From Nitzschia sp. DOCU1 (Eukaryota > Bacillariophyta > Bacillariophyceae > Bacillariales > Bacillariaceae), in NCBI GenBank assembly GCA_951394045.1, contig OX595996.1, positions 1,364,001 through 1,428,000 of the forward strand: a DNA stretch of 64,000 bases, in the 5' to 3' direction. The notes beneath the pieces were generated by a model. It did no database searches and was not told where the DNA came from. It saw only the letters and a list, made by a program, of their open reading frames with translations. Positions within the stretch are counted from its first letter, which is position 1. Each line of letters opens with the position of its first letter. Shown piece after piece: positions 1-12,200 of this stretch. A program made the position numbers and the translations under genes.

Positions 1-4
1 ATAG

Positions 5-106
5 CAGAACTTCAAAGGCAACATCGGTAGCATCAGTGCCTCTAGAGTGGCTAACGAGGACTACAAGCAACTCCAGCAGCAGAAGATGAGAAGGCACGCA
101 CATTAG
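5..106 (+). CDS. possible last exon of a gene beginning before the window
   Basis: A frame opening directly after an AG at positions 3-4 reads 33 codons to a TAG at 104-106. The peptide is hydrophilic and ends in a Gln/Lys/Arg-rich tail (QLQQQKMRRHAH). The in-frame TAG at 2-4 would have to lie in an intron, so the AG would be a 3' splice site. The composition looks protein-like and the neighbouring gene is convergent, so a gene end is expected here. No family is recognised. The upstream part is outside the window, so this could also be chance. Confidence 0.3.
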   Translation, partial: QNFKGNIGSISASRVANEDYKQLQQQKMRRHAH

Positions 107-189
107 CAAAATATTGCATTGGTTCTAGTTTCGGTATATGCGTGGTGGTTATATGAGTGCTTTGCTTGAGGTGGGTGGTGATGTTGTAT

Positions 190-1388
190 TTATTCCAAAC
201 TATCGGCAGCAATTTTCAAAATTGGAACCGTCGATCCTGGTTCTTCCTCGTCACCCCATGTAATCTCGTTGCCCTTTTCCCAAGCCTCTTGGAAGACCTT
301 GAGGATTTCCGACTTGGCATCTTCCACCGAAATCACTGGGATTCGGAATCCAATTCTAAACTCATCCGTCGACAACTTGTTTCGTCTCGTTCCTTTTTGA
401 CAAGTCACACGAACATCCATTCCCAATCGATCCACATTGGTAACTCGAATGTCCTCAATAGCCGTCTTGACTCCCAGCAAGTGTTTGGCGGTCAATTCCA
501 GATCGCTCATGTATTCTCGATTGAGTTTCATGACAATCTCATTGGCCTCCTTGGCCAAAATATCCGGTGCGGCATTCTTGTAATCATCCACGTCCACCCA
601 CTTGGCCATGACACCGAAACCACCGACGTAGTAAATCTTTTCCGGAATCAATCTATAAAAGGCGAATTTGGGACTGTCCATGACTTGGTCCGCGTAGGCA
701 TGCGTCAAACTGTATCGCATACGGAGTGCGTCCATATCCGGGGCATTGGAAGGAATCTTTTCGACGCGGCATGTCAGGGAACAACGACCGACATCTTGTC
801 CCTTTTTGCTGGCGGAGGAACCCGCGAGCTGGGTAAAGAGTGTTACCAAGTTGCTAACAGAACCATCTCCATTCAAGGCATTCTCTACAATATTCATGGT
901 ATGCATGGACATTTCATTCATGAGCAATACTGGATTGCCTTGGTCGTCCAACACATAATCGACAAAGGAACCAAAGGGAGCTCCTTCAATCCCGTCGTGG
1001 TTGGAGACGGTACATAGCGTTCCCGACGTACAAACACTCGCTACAGTTTTGGCCTTTTCAAATACATTGAGACGAATCTGCCAAAGATAATCTTCGGACT
1101 CGGAGGGTTTGGCTTCCGACTCTCCATTGACTTGGACCACCGATAGGGTTGCTCGCCTTTGGCTATTGACTGCGATAATTCATTCGAACGATTGATTGAC
1201 AGAAACAAAGCAACGAATGCAACAACAAAGTGAGTCATGTTCCCAGACATACGGTATTCACGTCCTCTCACAAAACAGCACGTACTTGTTGGTCCTATCG
1301 TCAGTGATGGACTGGTAAATCCTCGTACCCAAGCGATTCCCGCCAGAGCAATTGTACACCCAAGAAACGTCGGAGCAGCCTTCGTCAT
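190..1388 (-). CDS. HugZ/pyridoxamine 5'-phosphate oxidase-like protein, probably plastid-targeted (2 exons)
   Basis: Exons 1388..1253 and 1169..190 are joined across an 83-bp intron (1252..1170, GTATGT...CAG), giving 371 residues; the frame is kept through a split codon. The body resembles the split-barrel FMN-binding family of HugZ and plant glutamyl-tRNA reductase-binding protein: a GTLCTVS strand and GAPFGSFVDY near residues 94-117, then YVGGFG at 226-231, followed by a helical DUF2470-like C-terminus. The first 30 residues form a hydrophobic signal (FLGCTIALAGIAW) followed by VRG-FTSP, a Phe-type plastid cleavage site. A start 7 codons upstream (1409) is possible. By family analogy it may act in tetrapyrrole regulation in the plastid; the substrate cannot be told from sequence. 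It converges with the exon at 5-106. Confidence 0.75.
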
Positions 1389-1409
1389 CTTTCTTCCAAA
1401 TAATAGCAA

Positions 1410-2008
1410 TCAAATAATAAATGCGCTAGTGGTAGTAGCTAGTAGAGACACTGGCCCGTCGTCAATGCAAGGAGTAGTTCTTCGTGGTCGTCGGGAGCAA
1501 AGGTATGCTCAAGCACGCACATACGACGAAAGAGACAAAAAATCATCTTCTCGCGCACTTTGGCGGGAAATGATCGTACCACAACTTCAACTTCATCGTC
1601 TTGCAGTCTTTCGTGCCAATCTCAACTTCGTTCCACGTGTGCAAGCTCGTGACTCAATTATTCGAATAGGTCCCGAACGGAAGGAACGGTTGAATCTTCG
1701 ACTCCTTTGACTCTGAATCTGGCATTGCCCCAGCCCCACAAACGAGACTCGGAAAGCTACTGCACTTTTGGTACTGAATCCTACGCCGAGCGGGATCCAA
1801 CGGGGACTTGGGCTGCTGGTCATTCTCAACGATGCCATACATGGCCCCATTGTGATGCCAACGGCATTCTCGTCTGCACCAAGAAACCTATTCACTTGAA
1901 CAGCAGCAACAATAACAAGCTACAAGAAGGGGATTGATTTGCCGTACTGCTAAAGAGTCCGTACTTGCTTTTGCCACTCTGAATATCCGGTAAAAGAGGT
2001 CCGACAGT
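1410..2008. promoter_or_regulatory. divergent intergenic region between HugZ-like and ArfGEF genes
   Basis: About 600 bp separate two divergent genes and must hold both promoters and 5' untranslated regions. Short open frames here have no recognisable content. No clear element was seen. Confidence 0.4.
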
Positions 2009-5000
2009 ATGTCGTCCGATTTATTCGCGGGGCTGTCGATTAATCCATCGGTATCGCCGACCAAGACTGAACCCACACCAGCTGCTGCAGCAGCAGCAGC
2101 AAATGGATATGCAGCCCCATCGATTCCATCGCTCGGGGGTGGTCCGGCAGCAGCAGTATCACCCCAAGTAGTTAGTGAGGGCAGTGCCGGCAGCAGCAAT
2201 GTAAGCGCACCTCCACCTGCTGCTCCAGCCCCAGCCCCAGCGCCACGAATAACAAGTGCCCCCGCTACGGATCGGCTGCTAGGCATGCTAGGGACGCCTC
2301 CGGCATCGCCAGCTGTCTCTCGGCCGCCGGTTTCGGCCCCTGGGGCTCCCACCACTACTAGTAGTCCAGGGCCAGCTTTGAAATCAGCGTCGCCTGCTCC
2401 TGCTGCCGCCAATCGGTATGTGAATAATGCCGCCACTGAGGAAGTTCTGACGGCTTTTTCTATGGATTCGCAAGGAACCGCTCCGGGAAGTAAATCGATT
2501 CGAAGCCCGTCCGCTACTCCTACTAGTGCAAGCCCCAGTCGCAAAGGGAGCAGCGCTGCTCCTACCTCTCCTGCTACTGCTACACCACGCCCCAAGCCAT
2601 CGCTACGAGGAGTCGGTACAGTGACAACTCCTGTTCCCAATCCCAGTGTGGCAATGCGACTCTTTCGTAAATTTGCACAAAAGACAAGACCCAATATTCC
2701 GGAAAGTCATGGTGGGACGCAAAAGCGGGGTATTCTAGGCTATTTGTTTGGATCCACGTCCGTACATGATCGAAAATTTGATGCGTATAAATCCCTCATG
2801 GAAAGTGTCCTGAGTGATGACAACACGGAAAGCGCCGAACATGACAATGACGCAGCCAAAAAGTCGATTGCTCGCTTTGCACACTTGTTGGGCGTCTGGG
2901 GACACGCGAGTGCCCACATGGCAGAAGTAGAATCCAAATCGAGTTCATCCTATCAGGCCTTTTGTGACGTTTTGTCTCTGGCATTGGATACTGCGACAGC
3001 ATTGGTGACGCATGGATGTCTAGATGGCGTTCTTATTGAACAAGCGGAGGCACCTGGACAAACAAAGGGAGCCGTCAACGTCTTGGCAGAAGGCGTCTTT
3101 GCCAGTGACTTGTCTCAGGAACGAGTCGAGTTGGCGGCAATGAAGTTCTTGTTGAGTACGGGGTGTCGAGTCTATGCTTCCGCCGACGAAGGCCAGCAGG
3201 CCATGTTGCGAGGGACTCATTTGCTGCAAACGATTAGGGTTCTGTATCATGTCTTTTTGACCACGGCCTCCCATGCTAACAAAACGACAGCAAGAGCCAG
3301 TCTGCAACAGTTGGTAACGTCGGTATTTATTCGAATGATTGCTTCATCGACACATTCCGCAGAAGACGAATCCAAAGCCAACGATGAGGATGATGACGAC
3401 GAGAAGATGGACGACTTTCCCACGGAAAATCATCGGGATGCCTTTTTGGTACTGCGCAGTCTGTGCAAATTGAGTATGCGAAATCCACCCAGCCATATGC
3501 ATAGTCACATTGGATTGCAAGCTGGTAATAGCAACACGACTTGGGATGCCCAGAATAACACCAGCACTCCCAGGAGCCCCGACGGTCCTTCTGGTGGCTC
3601 TTCCAGTATTCATGGTGGCCCATCGTCCGTCAAAACCGAGCATCCTTCCTTGATTTACACTCAAGCCATCCATCCGGCACTCGAGTCCAAAATTCTGGCC
3701 CTCGAGTTGTTGCTTTACGTCTTGCAAAATACTGACATGAAGGGAGACTTTATCCAACATTCCGGAGCCCAATTTCATTACGCGATTCGCAATTACTTGT
3801 GCGTTAGCTTGCTCAAGAATTGTACCAGCGACAATACCCGCGTCGTCAATTTGTCGTTGCGAGTCTTTGTTCCCATTATCCGCAACTTTCGGGCCATTTT
3901 AAAAGCCGAAATTGAAGCCTTTGTGACCAATGTCTTTTTTGTCATTTTGGATTCCAGAAACTCTCCCATGGATCACAAGAATTTGGTCGTGACGCTTTTT
4001 GAAGAAATTTGTTCGGATCCTCAAACTTTGGCAGAGATCTTTTTGAATTACGATTGTGATCTAAGTGCTGTGGACTTGTTTCATCGCATTGTTAATACCT
4101 TGGCCAAGGTGGCCCGAAGTATGGATTTGGAAGAACGGGACAACACGACGAGTACGATTTCGTTGGTAGCGGGCGTAGGAGCGGCGCGGATGGAGAAGGT
4201 CCGTAGTGCGCATCGTGAGTTACGATTGGAAGCCATGCGAGCATTGCGGCAAGTGCTAGCGAGTTTGCATGGAAGCATCGTCAAGCCCATGGATTTTGCA
4301 TCCATGACGCAAGAAAGTGGCGAGACCAAGGAATCAGAGGACATGCTGCCAGCAAAAGAAGAACCAAGCAAATCTTCCTCTCAGACCAACGGCTCTGATG
4401 CAACGGGTTCATCAGAATCCAAGCAAAGTCTCGTGCAAATCTATGGGTCTAAAAAGAAACGCCGCGAAGAAGAGGCGGAGGTTACTCTGCGATTCAACCA
4501 AAAGCCTTCTGCTGGTTTGGCCTATGCTTCCAAATGCGGGCACGTGGATGGAACTGACCCGATGGATGTAGCTCGATATTTGCTCGCCAACAAGGACAAG
4601 TTTGAAAAGACACAGATTGGTGAATTCCTCGGACGAGAACCGGAGTATCAGAATGGTTTTGCCGTCAAAGTGCTGCATGGATATGTGAATTCTATGGACT
4701 TTGCGGGGCTCGTTTTTGACGATGCGATTCGTTACTACTTGAGTGGCTTTCGATTGCCCGGTGAAGCACAGAAGGTATGGAGCAAACGGAGGAGGTTGCG
4801 TTTGCGTTGTTCGTGACGGAGCATATTGATCTCACAATTTGTTTTTGCACCAGATTGATCGTATCATGGAAAAGTTCGCCGAACGTTTCACGGCTCAAAA
4901 CCCCGACGTCTTCCCAACCGCCGACGTGGCCTTTATTCTTGCTTTTTCCATCATCATGTTAAATACGGATCTGCACAACCCTGCAATCAAGGAAGAGCGA

Positions 5001-8000
5001 CGAATGACCAAGGACGGGTTCATCCGGAACAATCGTGGCATTTGTGACGGCCAGGATTTGCCACAAGAATTTCTCATGGATATATTTGATCGAATCAAGA
5101 AAAATCCCATCAGTTTGAAAGAGGACGACGAGGCACGAGAACGGTTTGGAGAAGTCCCGACGAGTCTTCCTTCCGCCATTAGTCCCGCAGCGTTCTTCAC
5201 GAGTCCCTACGAAGAAGCCGATCGTACAAAGGAAACCAATTTCAACAAGGAACGAGACCAAATCGTTAGGACGACGGAATCATTGTTACGGCGCAGGCGG
5301 GTCTCGACCCCTGTCGACGGTGGCAAGACCACCCGAAGACAGAGATCCAATAGTCAGGCGTCGAGGCATCACACAATCAAGTATGTCAGAACGGATGACA
5401 GTGGTCTTCGTGACGAGTACGTTTCTCCAATGTTTGAGGTGACTTGGGGCCCAGCGCTTGCAGCCTTTTCAACTGCCATGGAATCTGCGAATGGCACCGT
5501 CGGGGCGCTCTTGTCGATTGCTACAGACGAAGAGTTGGAAGCAGCTGCAATGAACGCTGCGGAGACGATTGAAGTCTGCTTAACCGGATTTCGGTTCGCC
5601 ATTTGTACGGCAGGTTTGTGTGGGAACGACGTAGCTCGAGATGCATTCATGTTAGCGCTGACGCGCTTTTCTCAGCTAGGAACTGGCATTTTGCTCGAAC
5701 CCCGGCATGTGAGGTGCATCCAAACCATTCTGGCATTGGCACGTGCGGACGGTGAGTTGTTGGGTAGCAGTTGGGAGCACGTTTTCAAAGCTTTGAGCGA
5801 AATCAATCGGTTTCACCAGCTTTTCCAACTTTTGGCTCGAAACGACAAAGCCATTGCCGTGGCCGCCGAGCGGCGGAGGGCGCGCCTTTTAGAAAGGGAA
5901 CGAAGAATCCGAGAAAAGCTTGAACGACGAGCTGCGAAAGAAAATACCGATTCTTTGGATGACTCCTCCTTCGTGAGCCTCGGGGGTAGTGATGGTGATC
6001 TTTCCTTTAGCGATTCCGATCTGTTTTCAGACTCGGACTTCGACTTCCGTGATGACATGACCAAGAAAGAAATCGACGAATTCAACGCTCGCACCGTGTA
6101 CGAAGCAGTATCGGAAACTCTCATCGAAGCAATCTATGAGCGCTCGTCGTCTTTAAGTACTACTGCCGTGAAGGAGTTCGTACTGCAGCTATGTCGAGTA
6201 TCTCGGATGGAGATTTCTCACTATGGTGGTCAGGTGGGCAGCGATGCCAACCAAGTCGACTTGACTCAAGTCCAGTACAGACAGCACCATTCTCTTCTCG
6301 GGGATTCAGAGGGATTTCAGCACCACCAACCTAACATCTACAATTTACAAAAGCTTGTGGAAGTTACTCACTACAACATGGATTCAAGACCGCGTCTTGT
6401 ATTTGCGGATATTTGGACGCTCGTTTCGGCTCACCTGACAAGTACCGCTTTGCACAACAACCCGGCGGTGGCTATGTATGCAGTCGATTCTTTTCGACAA
6501 CTTAGCATCCAATATTTGCAGAGAGAAGAACTCGGTGTCTTTGAATTCCAGAGGCGGTTCTTGAAGCCATTGGAAACTGTAATGGCCAGAAGCGAAGTTC
6601 ACACTACCAAAGAACTTCTTCTCAAATGTGTGGAGCGATTGATCCTGATGTTTGGCAGTCCTAGTGACGAGCAAGGCAAGCGAGGAATGCTTCGAAGTGG
6701 TTGGCGACCAGTTCTCACGGTCCTTGGATTGGCAGGCCGGGACAAGGACAAAGAGATTGCCAAGCTTGGATTCGGCATGCTTTCTGCTCAGCTCGAGCCA
6801 ATCTTGGCGCACAAGGACAAAGGGAAGAATGGTGACCAAGTGAAGGCTCTTCCTAGCGTGCTGTTAGATGAACGCTTTGTTGACCTTGTTGATGCACTGC
6901 TTATATACGTCGAGGGTCCCCACGAAGAGATGAGCCTCAAGTGTCTTGACCACTTGTTGATTCTGTCGTCCTTCTTGGCGGACGAATCATTTGCTCTCCC
7001 TTTGATCAAGAAGCGTGGGGTGCCTAAGTCTCCGTCTCCTTCATTCGAAGAAGGGGATGGAGAGGCAATGGACGGCCAGGGGAACGAAGAGCTAGAACTG
7101 TGGTGGCCTGTCCTATTGGGGATTTCTCGCGCCATTGGGGACGAGCGACAGAAGGTTCGGACCAAAAGTTTGGAAACCCTATCGAAGATCATTACGACAT
7201 ACTTTTTCCCAACGGCCGCATCTGCCAATGACCAGGGCAAGAAGGAACGCCAGATCCAGTTGCTCCAGTTGATTTTCCGAGGCATCCTGACTCCGGTTCT
7301 CGAGTTTGCTGAGGAGGACGTAGCTGACGCGAAGCCGCCTCATCTTCCAGACGATTTTGATCGATTTTTGACTGGTTCAAAGGCTGGAGAGGGGAAGGTA
7401 GCCCCAAAGACTCAGCCGTATTGGCTTGATACAACATTTGAGATGTTCATGGATACCTGCGTGAGTATCTGCATACGGTCGGGAGAAGCGTTCGGCGAAG
7501 ACACCCTCCTCGATGAGGTTCTTGCCATGCTGAATAACTGCCTGTTATCCGACTCGGGGGCTTTGGCAGTGCGAGGTCTACGTCGACTGGAGCAACTCCT
7601 GGCAGGGGACATGAAAGCTAACCGAATCAGTGACGACACATGGGCGACCGTGAGCCACATGCTTCGTCGGTGTCTGACTGTCCGATCTCTCCCCAAGGCA
7701 CCTTCAACGGCGGCCTTGAGTAGCAGTGCCTCGGGCAAAGCCGAGGAGGGCAGCACAGATGAAGGGAGCAACCCGGAGCTAGAACACAAGGAAGCTATCC
7801 GCGAGTTTGTCACCGAGGACAACATGCTTCCAAACCGGCGTTTCATACCCAGCAATGCCGTGATGGTCATTGGTTCTTTTCTTGGCGGCGAGCGCTTTGC
7901 CCGCTCTCTTGGATTGCGCTGGCGCGTTTTCCTAGTAGCTGGTCTTGGAAAGGCCATTCGTGATTGGGAGTATGCCGCCGCCATCATAGTCCAAAATGGT

Positions 8001-8530
8001 CCGAAGGCGAAAGCCAGGACCGTCAATCCGTACGTTTTCTCGTCGTTCTGTTTGATCATTGACCAACTCCTCTCATTGTACTCAAAAATTGCGACCGCAC
8101 TTGTTTCTGCAGGCCTAGCTATCTTGAAAACGCAGTTTACGGCCGAAAATACATGAATCGATTCTTGCTGCAGATCGCTTCTATGAAAGAAGTTGCGGAA
8201 CCTGCCACCGAAGGCAGTCGACAAGCCTCCGCCCAAGTACTAATCAAGGAGCAAACGCAAAGTCTCATATCGACCTTTTTAGAAAAGGAGGCCATTGTAG
8301 CTGACGAAGGCGGCAAGCCCTCGGCTTTGGATGTCAGGTTATTCGAGCGATTCACCGGCTTGGTAAAGGACATGCTCGCGGGATACGACAAGTTGCCTGA
8401 CGAACACTTGGCGCTGATGCCCTGGCTGAATCCAGTGCTGAGCTCTTGTATCCACACCGGCAATGAATCGATACGAATCGCAATACAAAAGCTGTTGAAG
8501 CGCTTGCACGAGGAAAACACGGCAGTGTGA
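2009..8530 (+). CDS. BIG/Sec7-type Arf guanine nucleotide exchange factor (3 exons)
   Basis: Exons 2009..4774, 4854..8029 and 8113..8530 join across introns of 79 bp (GTATGG...CAG) and 83 bp (GTACGT...CAG) to give 2119 residues. Residues 1-210 are low-complexity Ala/Pro/Ser. A DCB-like helical region follows, then the HUS box NYLCVSL at 595-601. The Sec7 domain spans roughly 805-1000. The first intron falls exactly after the glutamic-finger motif FRLPGEAQK (Glu919), and IDRIMEKFAERF resumes in exon 2, so splicing is required for a complete domain. The long C-terminus is helical (HDS-like) with acidic Ser-rich and KR-rich stretches. The protein should activate Arf GTPases at the trans-Golgi or endosome for vesicle budding. 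Without the introns it would look like three separate open frames. The second intron restores PPSYLENAVYGRKYMNRFL. Confidence 0.92.
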
Positions 8531-9217
8531 TCAATCGGAGGATTTCGGAGTGATCATATTTCCCATTCACTAACGTAAAAAGGAGTTCCCCAGCATCCCA
8601 CCTAGCGTAAACTGCTCGTACGGCTCCAAGAGCAAGAGGGAAAAGTCCACCGACAGCAAGAAGACATTGACTCAATGATGTCCGCCGATTGCTGTACGGA
8701 GCATGCATCCCCAGAGGGAGAGCCGGGCTGTTGCATTATAAACAGCTTTTCGTACTATACTTCATAAAAAGAAGCTAGAGTCAATGCGATGTTCTAGTTG
8801 TTGTCTTCACCTTTTCCCTTGGGAGCAGTCACCGCCAAAATTAAATCCCCAAGCTAGCGTCCCAGCCAAAACGATATGGATGTCCTGTCTGTAGCGAGAG
8901 CGCGTTCCCGCGCGTGTGCACTATTATTGCTCCAAGGTACAGGAAATACCTGGTCCATTACGTATCAAACCATTCATGCGTTTCCAGAACACGTACACTC
9001 TAAGCCCTCGATGCCACTCTCCATAGTAGCTAGTAGAAGCGCTGGCCCAAATGAATCTCGTACCGGTTCTATCATGAAGAACATAATAGGTGCATTGGAA
9101 ATAAGGTTTCAAGGTTAGAGAATGATTCGAATGCAAAATTGCAAATCTTAAGACATGAATCCAGTTTGGTCATTGATTGAACGGCACGCTGCCTGTACCG
9201 TGCCGGAAAGGTATCAT
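8531..9217. other. convergent intergenic region
   Basis: 687 bp between the 3' ends of the ArfGEF and karyopherin genes. It should contain both 3' untranslated regions. No gene, RNA or repeat was recognised. Confidence 0.4.
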
Positions 9218-12200
9218 CTACACTCGATCTAGACCTTCTAACTTGGTTAGTCCCGGCCTTTGGCGGAAATCTGTTTCTTTCTTTTTGCCGCCACATGCTT
9301 GTTTGATAGTACTTTTCAATCGTTTCCAACACGCGGGCGAATTCGATTTGGCAGTTTCCACCAACTCGTGGAGAAAGGTAGTTTTGGCCTTTTCTCCCAT
9401 TGTATCAAAGAATCTTCCAGAAAACAAACTGCCCGGCCCGACTGAACCGCAAAACACCGAGTCGTCAAGACTTCGCCGCACACTCATGGACATATGAATG
9501 ACATGCGTGAAAGCTTCCAGATCACCATTCAATGCTCCATTGTACAAGGACGAGAAAATGCCTGGCATGCACTCGACTGCCCAGGGAGGGAGGGCACCCT
9601 GGGCCGCTCGGAAAATTGCAGCTACAATGATAGCCACTCCACCTGCCCGTGGCTCGTCGGTGTAGGTTTGAAGTGAGCTCCTTTCTACTGGGAACCTTTC
9701 AATCAACATATCTGCAGCCAAGTGTAGCAGTGATGGACCGAGGCCGAAAAAGACTTCGAAGAATTCCAACGTCACAAGCATATTTGGTCCATCTACAGAT
9801 GACCCTGGGTCATTGGCACGATCCTCTTGCGTTTTCCCGAGTGATGGAAACAGCAAAAGCTGTACGCACACAAAACAGGTTTCAGCGGCCAAGCCGCTCA
9901 CCGCATTCGTCCATTCACCACCACTTAGCTTGTCCACTGAAAGAGCTTTCATCAGCTGAATTACTGCGAGGAGCCAAGCTTCGGCTACTATCGGCCGAGG
10001 ATCTTCAAAAGAGCCCTTTGCCATGGGATTAGGACACTGCTGCAGCATGACGTTCAGAATGTGACCTTTGCATTGATGCAGTACATTGATACAGTTCGGC
10101 ATTGTTGCCAAAGGCAAGTTACGAGACGTGCCTTTGACCAAAATCTGGCATACGGCGTGCAGAAAAACGCCTGCTGGGATTACGTCCTCGCAGATGAGAT
10201 CCTCGCGGTAGATTGCACTACTTGACGACGGGCCAAAGTTGCACTGCTTGACGATCGAGTCGCACTCGGCTTGCGTCAACGCCACAACAAGATTTTGAAC
10301 CGGGTGGGGTAAATCAGGATTCCCAGTTGATACGAAAAGGCAAAAGAGGGCAGCTCGAAGGCGATTCCACTGGAAAATCACTTCGAAGGGAATTGATGGG
10401 TCTGACATGTGATAATAACAAAATGATCCCAATTTCAGTAGTACCTCGAGACATTGGGCAGTCGCCGGGCTCTCGAACAGAGAACTGATCATCGCCGGGT
10501 CGAACGAAGCCAAATCAAACGTTGCCTCAGCTACCTGAAAAACGAGATCGACAGTCAAACCACCACTATTGCTCAATCGTGAAATTTGGTTCGCACAATT
10601 TTCAAGCATCCTTTGCAGATGTTGCGAAGCGCCCGCCTCCCCCTGTGTATCGCGCTCCAGCCCACAAATCACACCCAGCAATATTCGTCTCGATTTGGGA
10701 AGGACCCCCCTTCCATGTAGCACACCACGCCCACGCTCCTGCTCGAAAACCTTGAGCCGTTCGTGTAACTCACATAGTTCCACTGCGACATTACTTTTGG
10801 CGCGAATAAATATGCCAGCCATTTCCTGGTTGTGATTTGCCATCCGCATAATAGCCAAGCATCCAACATGATCTTCGCCACCAGGGCTCCGCATAGCACC
10901 GCGTACATCAAAGCGAGAGCTGCGTAGCGACGACGGTGCAACAAGCTCTGGAATGACGAGCAACGAAGCTGCTGCGGCGTCAATTCCAACCCCCACCACC
11001 GAAACAACCTCATGGTAGAAAGTCGTACCGGAAAGAGCGGCAAGCATGGGCGAATAGGATGCCAAAGCTAAGTCGTATAAACGAGACAGTGGTAGCATTT
11101 CCGACAGGGAAGCCCGAGGGAATGCAGCTGCCAACCGTTGACCAGCCGTCCTCAAGGCAGTCAAAGTCATTCTGATCGTTACGTCTTCCTGGGAAGAATG
11201 TGGCGTGGCCCTGCGGTATGCCTCCGCCCGTGCAATCAAGGGACGAGCCAGAGCCGAAAAGGCATGCAAAACCCATTCAAGATGGGATCTTGCAATTTCT
11301 TTGCTTTCAGCCTCAGAGATGATTGGGTCTGTAAACGCATGTACCAAGCGCGAGAGAATTTCGGAGGCAAATTCTACGGCAGGAAGTGATGTCGACTTGA
11401 TAGTAGCACCATCCTGGGAGCACGTGACTGTCCCCGCTAGTGTTCGCAAAATATCTCGAACGTCGTTGCGTTCATTTTCCAACTCGTCATCGTTGTTAGT
11501 TGCCAGGTCCACAAAGTAGTCCTCTGGATACCGGCAACCATGCGCCAAACTCACACTGCAGGTGTAAAAGTGATGAACCAAAATATTCGCCATTTCATTG
11601 CTAAAGAAGGGCGTCGCCTGTGTATCTGATAAAACTTTCAACACAATGAAATGCAGATTGTAAAGAGTCTCGGCGGCAAAACTTCTCACGCTCCGGGATC
11701 GGCTTTGGCAAAGTTCCTGAATCCCCTCGCAAATGAAACGGGCCAGATTCAAACGCTCTGGTAGCGACACAGAATTCGCCGAGGCGGGCTCAACTAAGAA
11801 AAGTAGGCAGGCGTTGGCGCAAGCAACAATCCCTCCAACAGCCCCTTCCCCTGCAACTTCGTCGTGAGTGTCTTGAACCCCATGTAATTCTTGAGACGCA
11901 AGGCGCCTAACAGCATGAATGGTTTCCTTGGCGAGGTAGAGAGCGCTTTCATTGCGATGCTGCACTTCCATCTCAGCTTCCTTTTGGTGATCCTCCGTCG
12001 TTCGTTCCTGAAGGACTTCTTTCTGTCGCTTCTTTGACTTGTTGGACTGCTTCTTCTTGTTCGGTTGTTGGGAGGACTGCGATTTTTGAAGCAACGACGA
12101 TGCTAAAACTTGCTCCACGGTCAACGATCCTCCTTCCATGATTGCAATCCAATATCCCATACTCGCTTCCATCACATCGAAATGCGGATTATCACTCTGA

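Noticed and set aside
157..1017. Long open frame on the plus strand opposite the HugZ-like gene
   Set aside because: It mirrors the codons of the conserved minus-strand gene and has no family-like content. The same applies to many antisense frames over the ArfGEF, karyopherin and PKG genes.
1707..1937. Small open frame upstream of the ArfGEF
   Set aside because: Composition and codons are not protein-like, and it lies in the expected promoter/untranslated region.
2080..2101. CAG/GCT repeat near the start of the ArfGEF as a disease-type expansion
   Set aside because: It is a short run encoding Ala in a low-complexity N-terminus, common in such proteins.
4775..4853. Reading the ArfGEF as separate genes
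   Set aside because: The frame break falls inside the Sec7 domain, and a 79-bp GT-AG intron joins the motif GEAQK to IDRIMEKF exactly.
1431..9050. Shared TAGTAGCTAGTAGA..CTGGCCC near 1431 and 9026
   Set aside because: The similarity is only about 20 bp and does not extend; chance or a trivial repeat is as likely.
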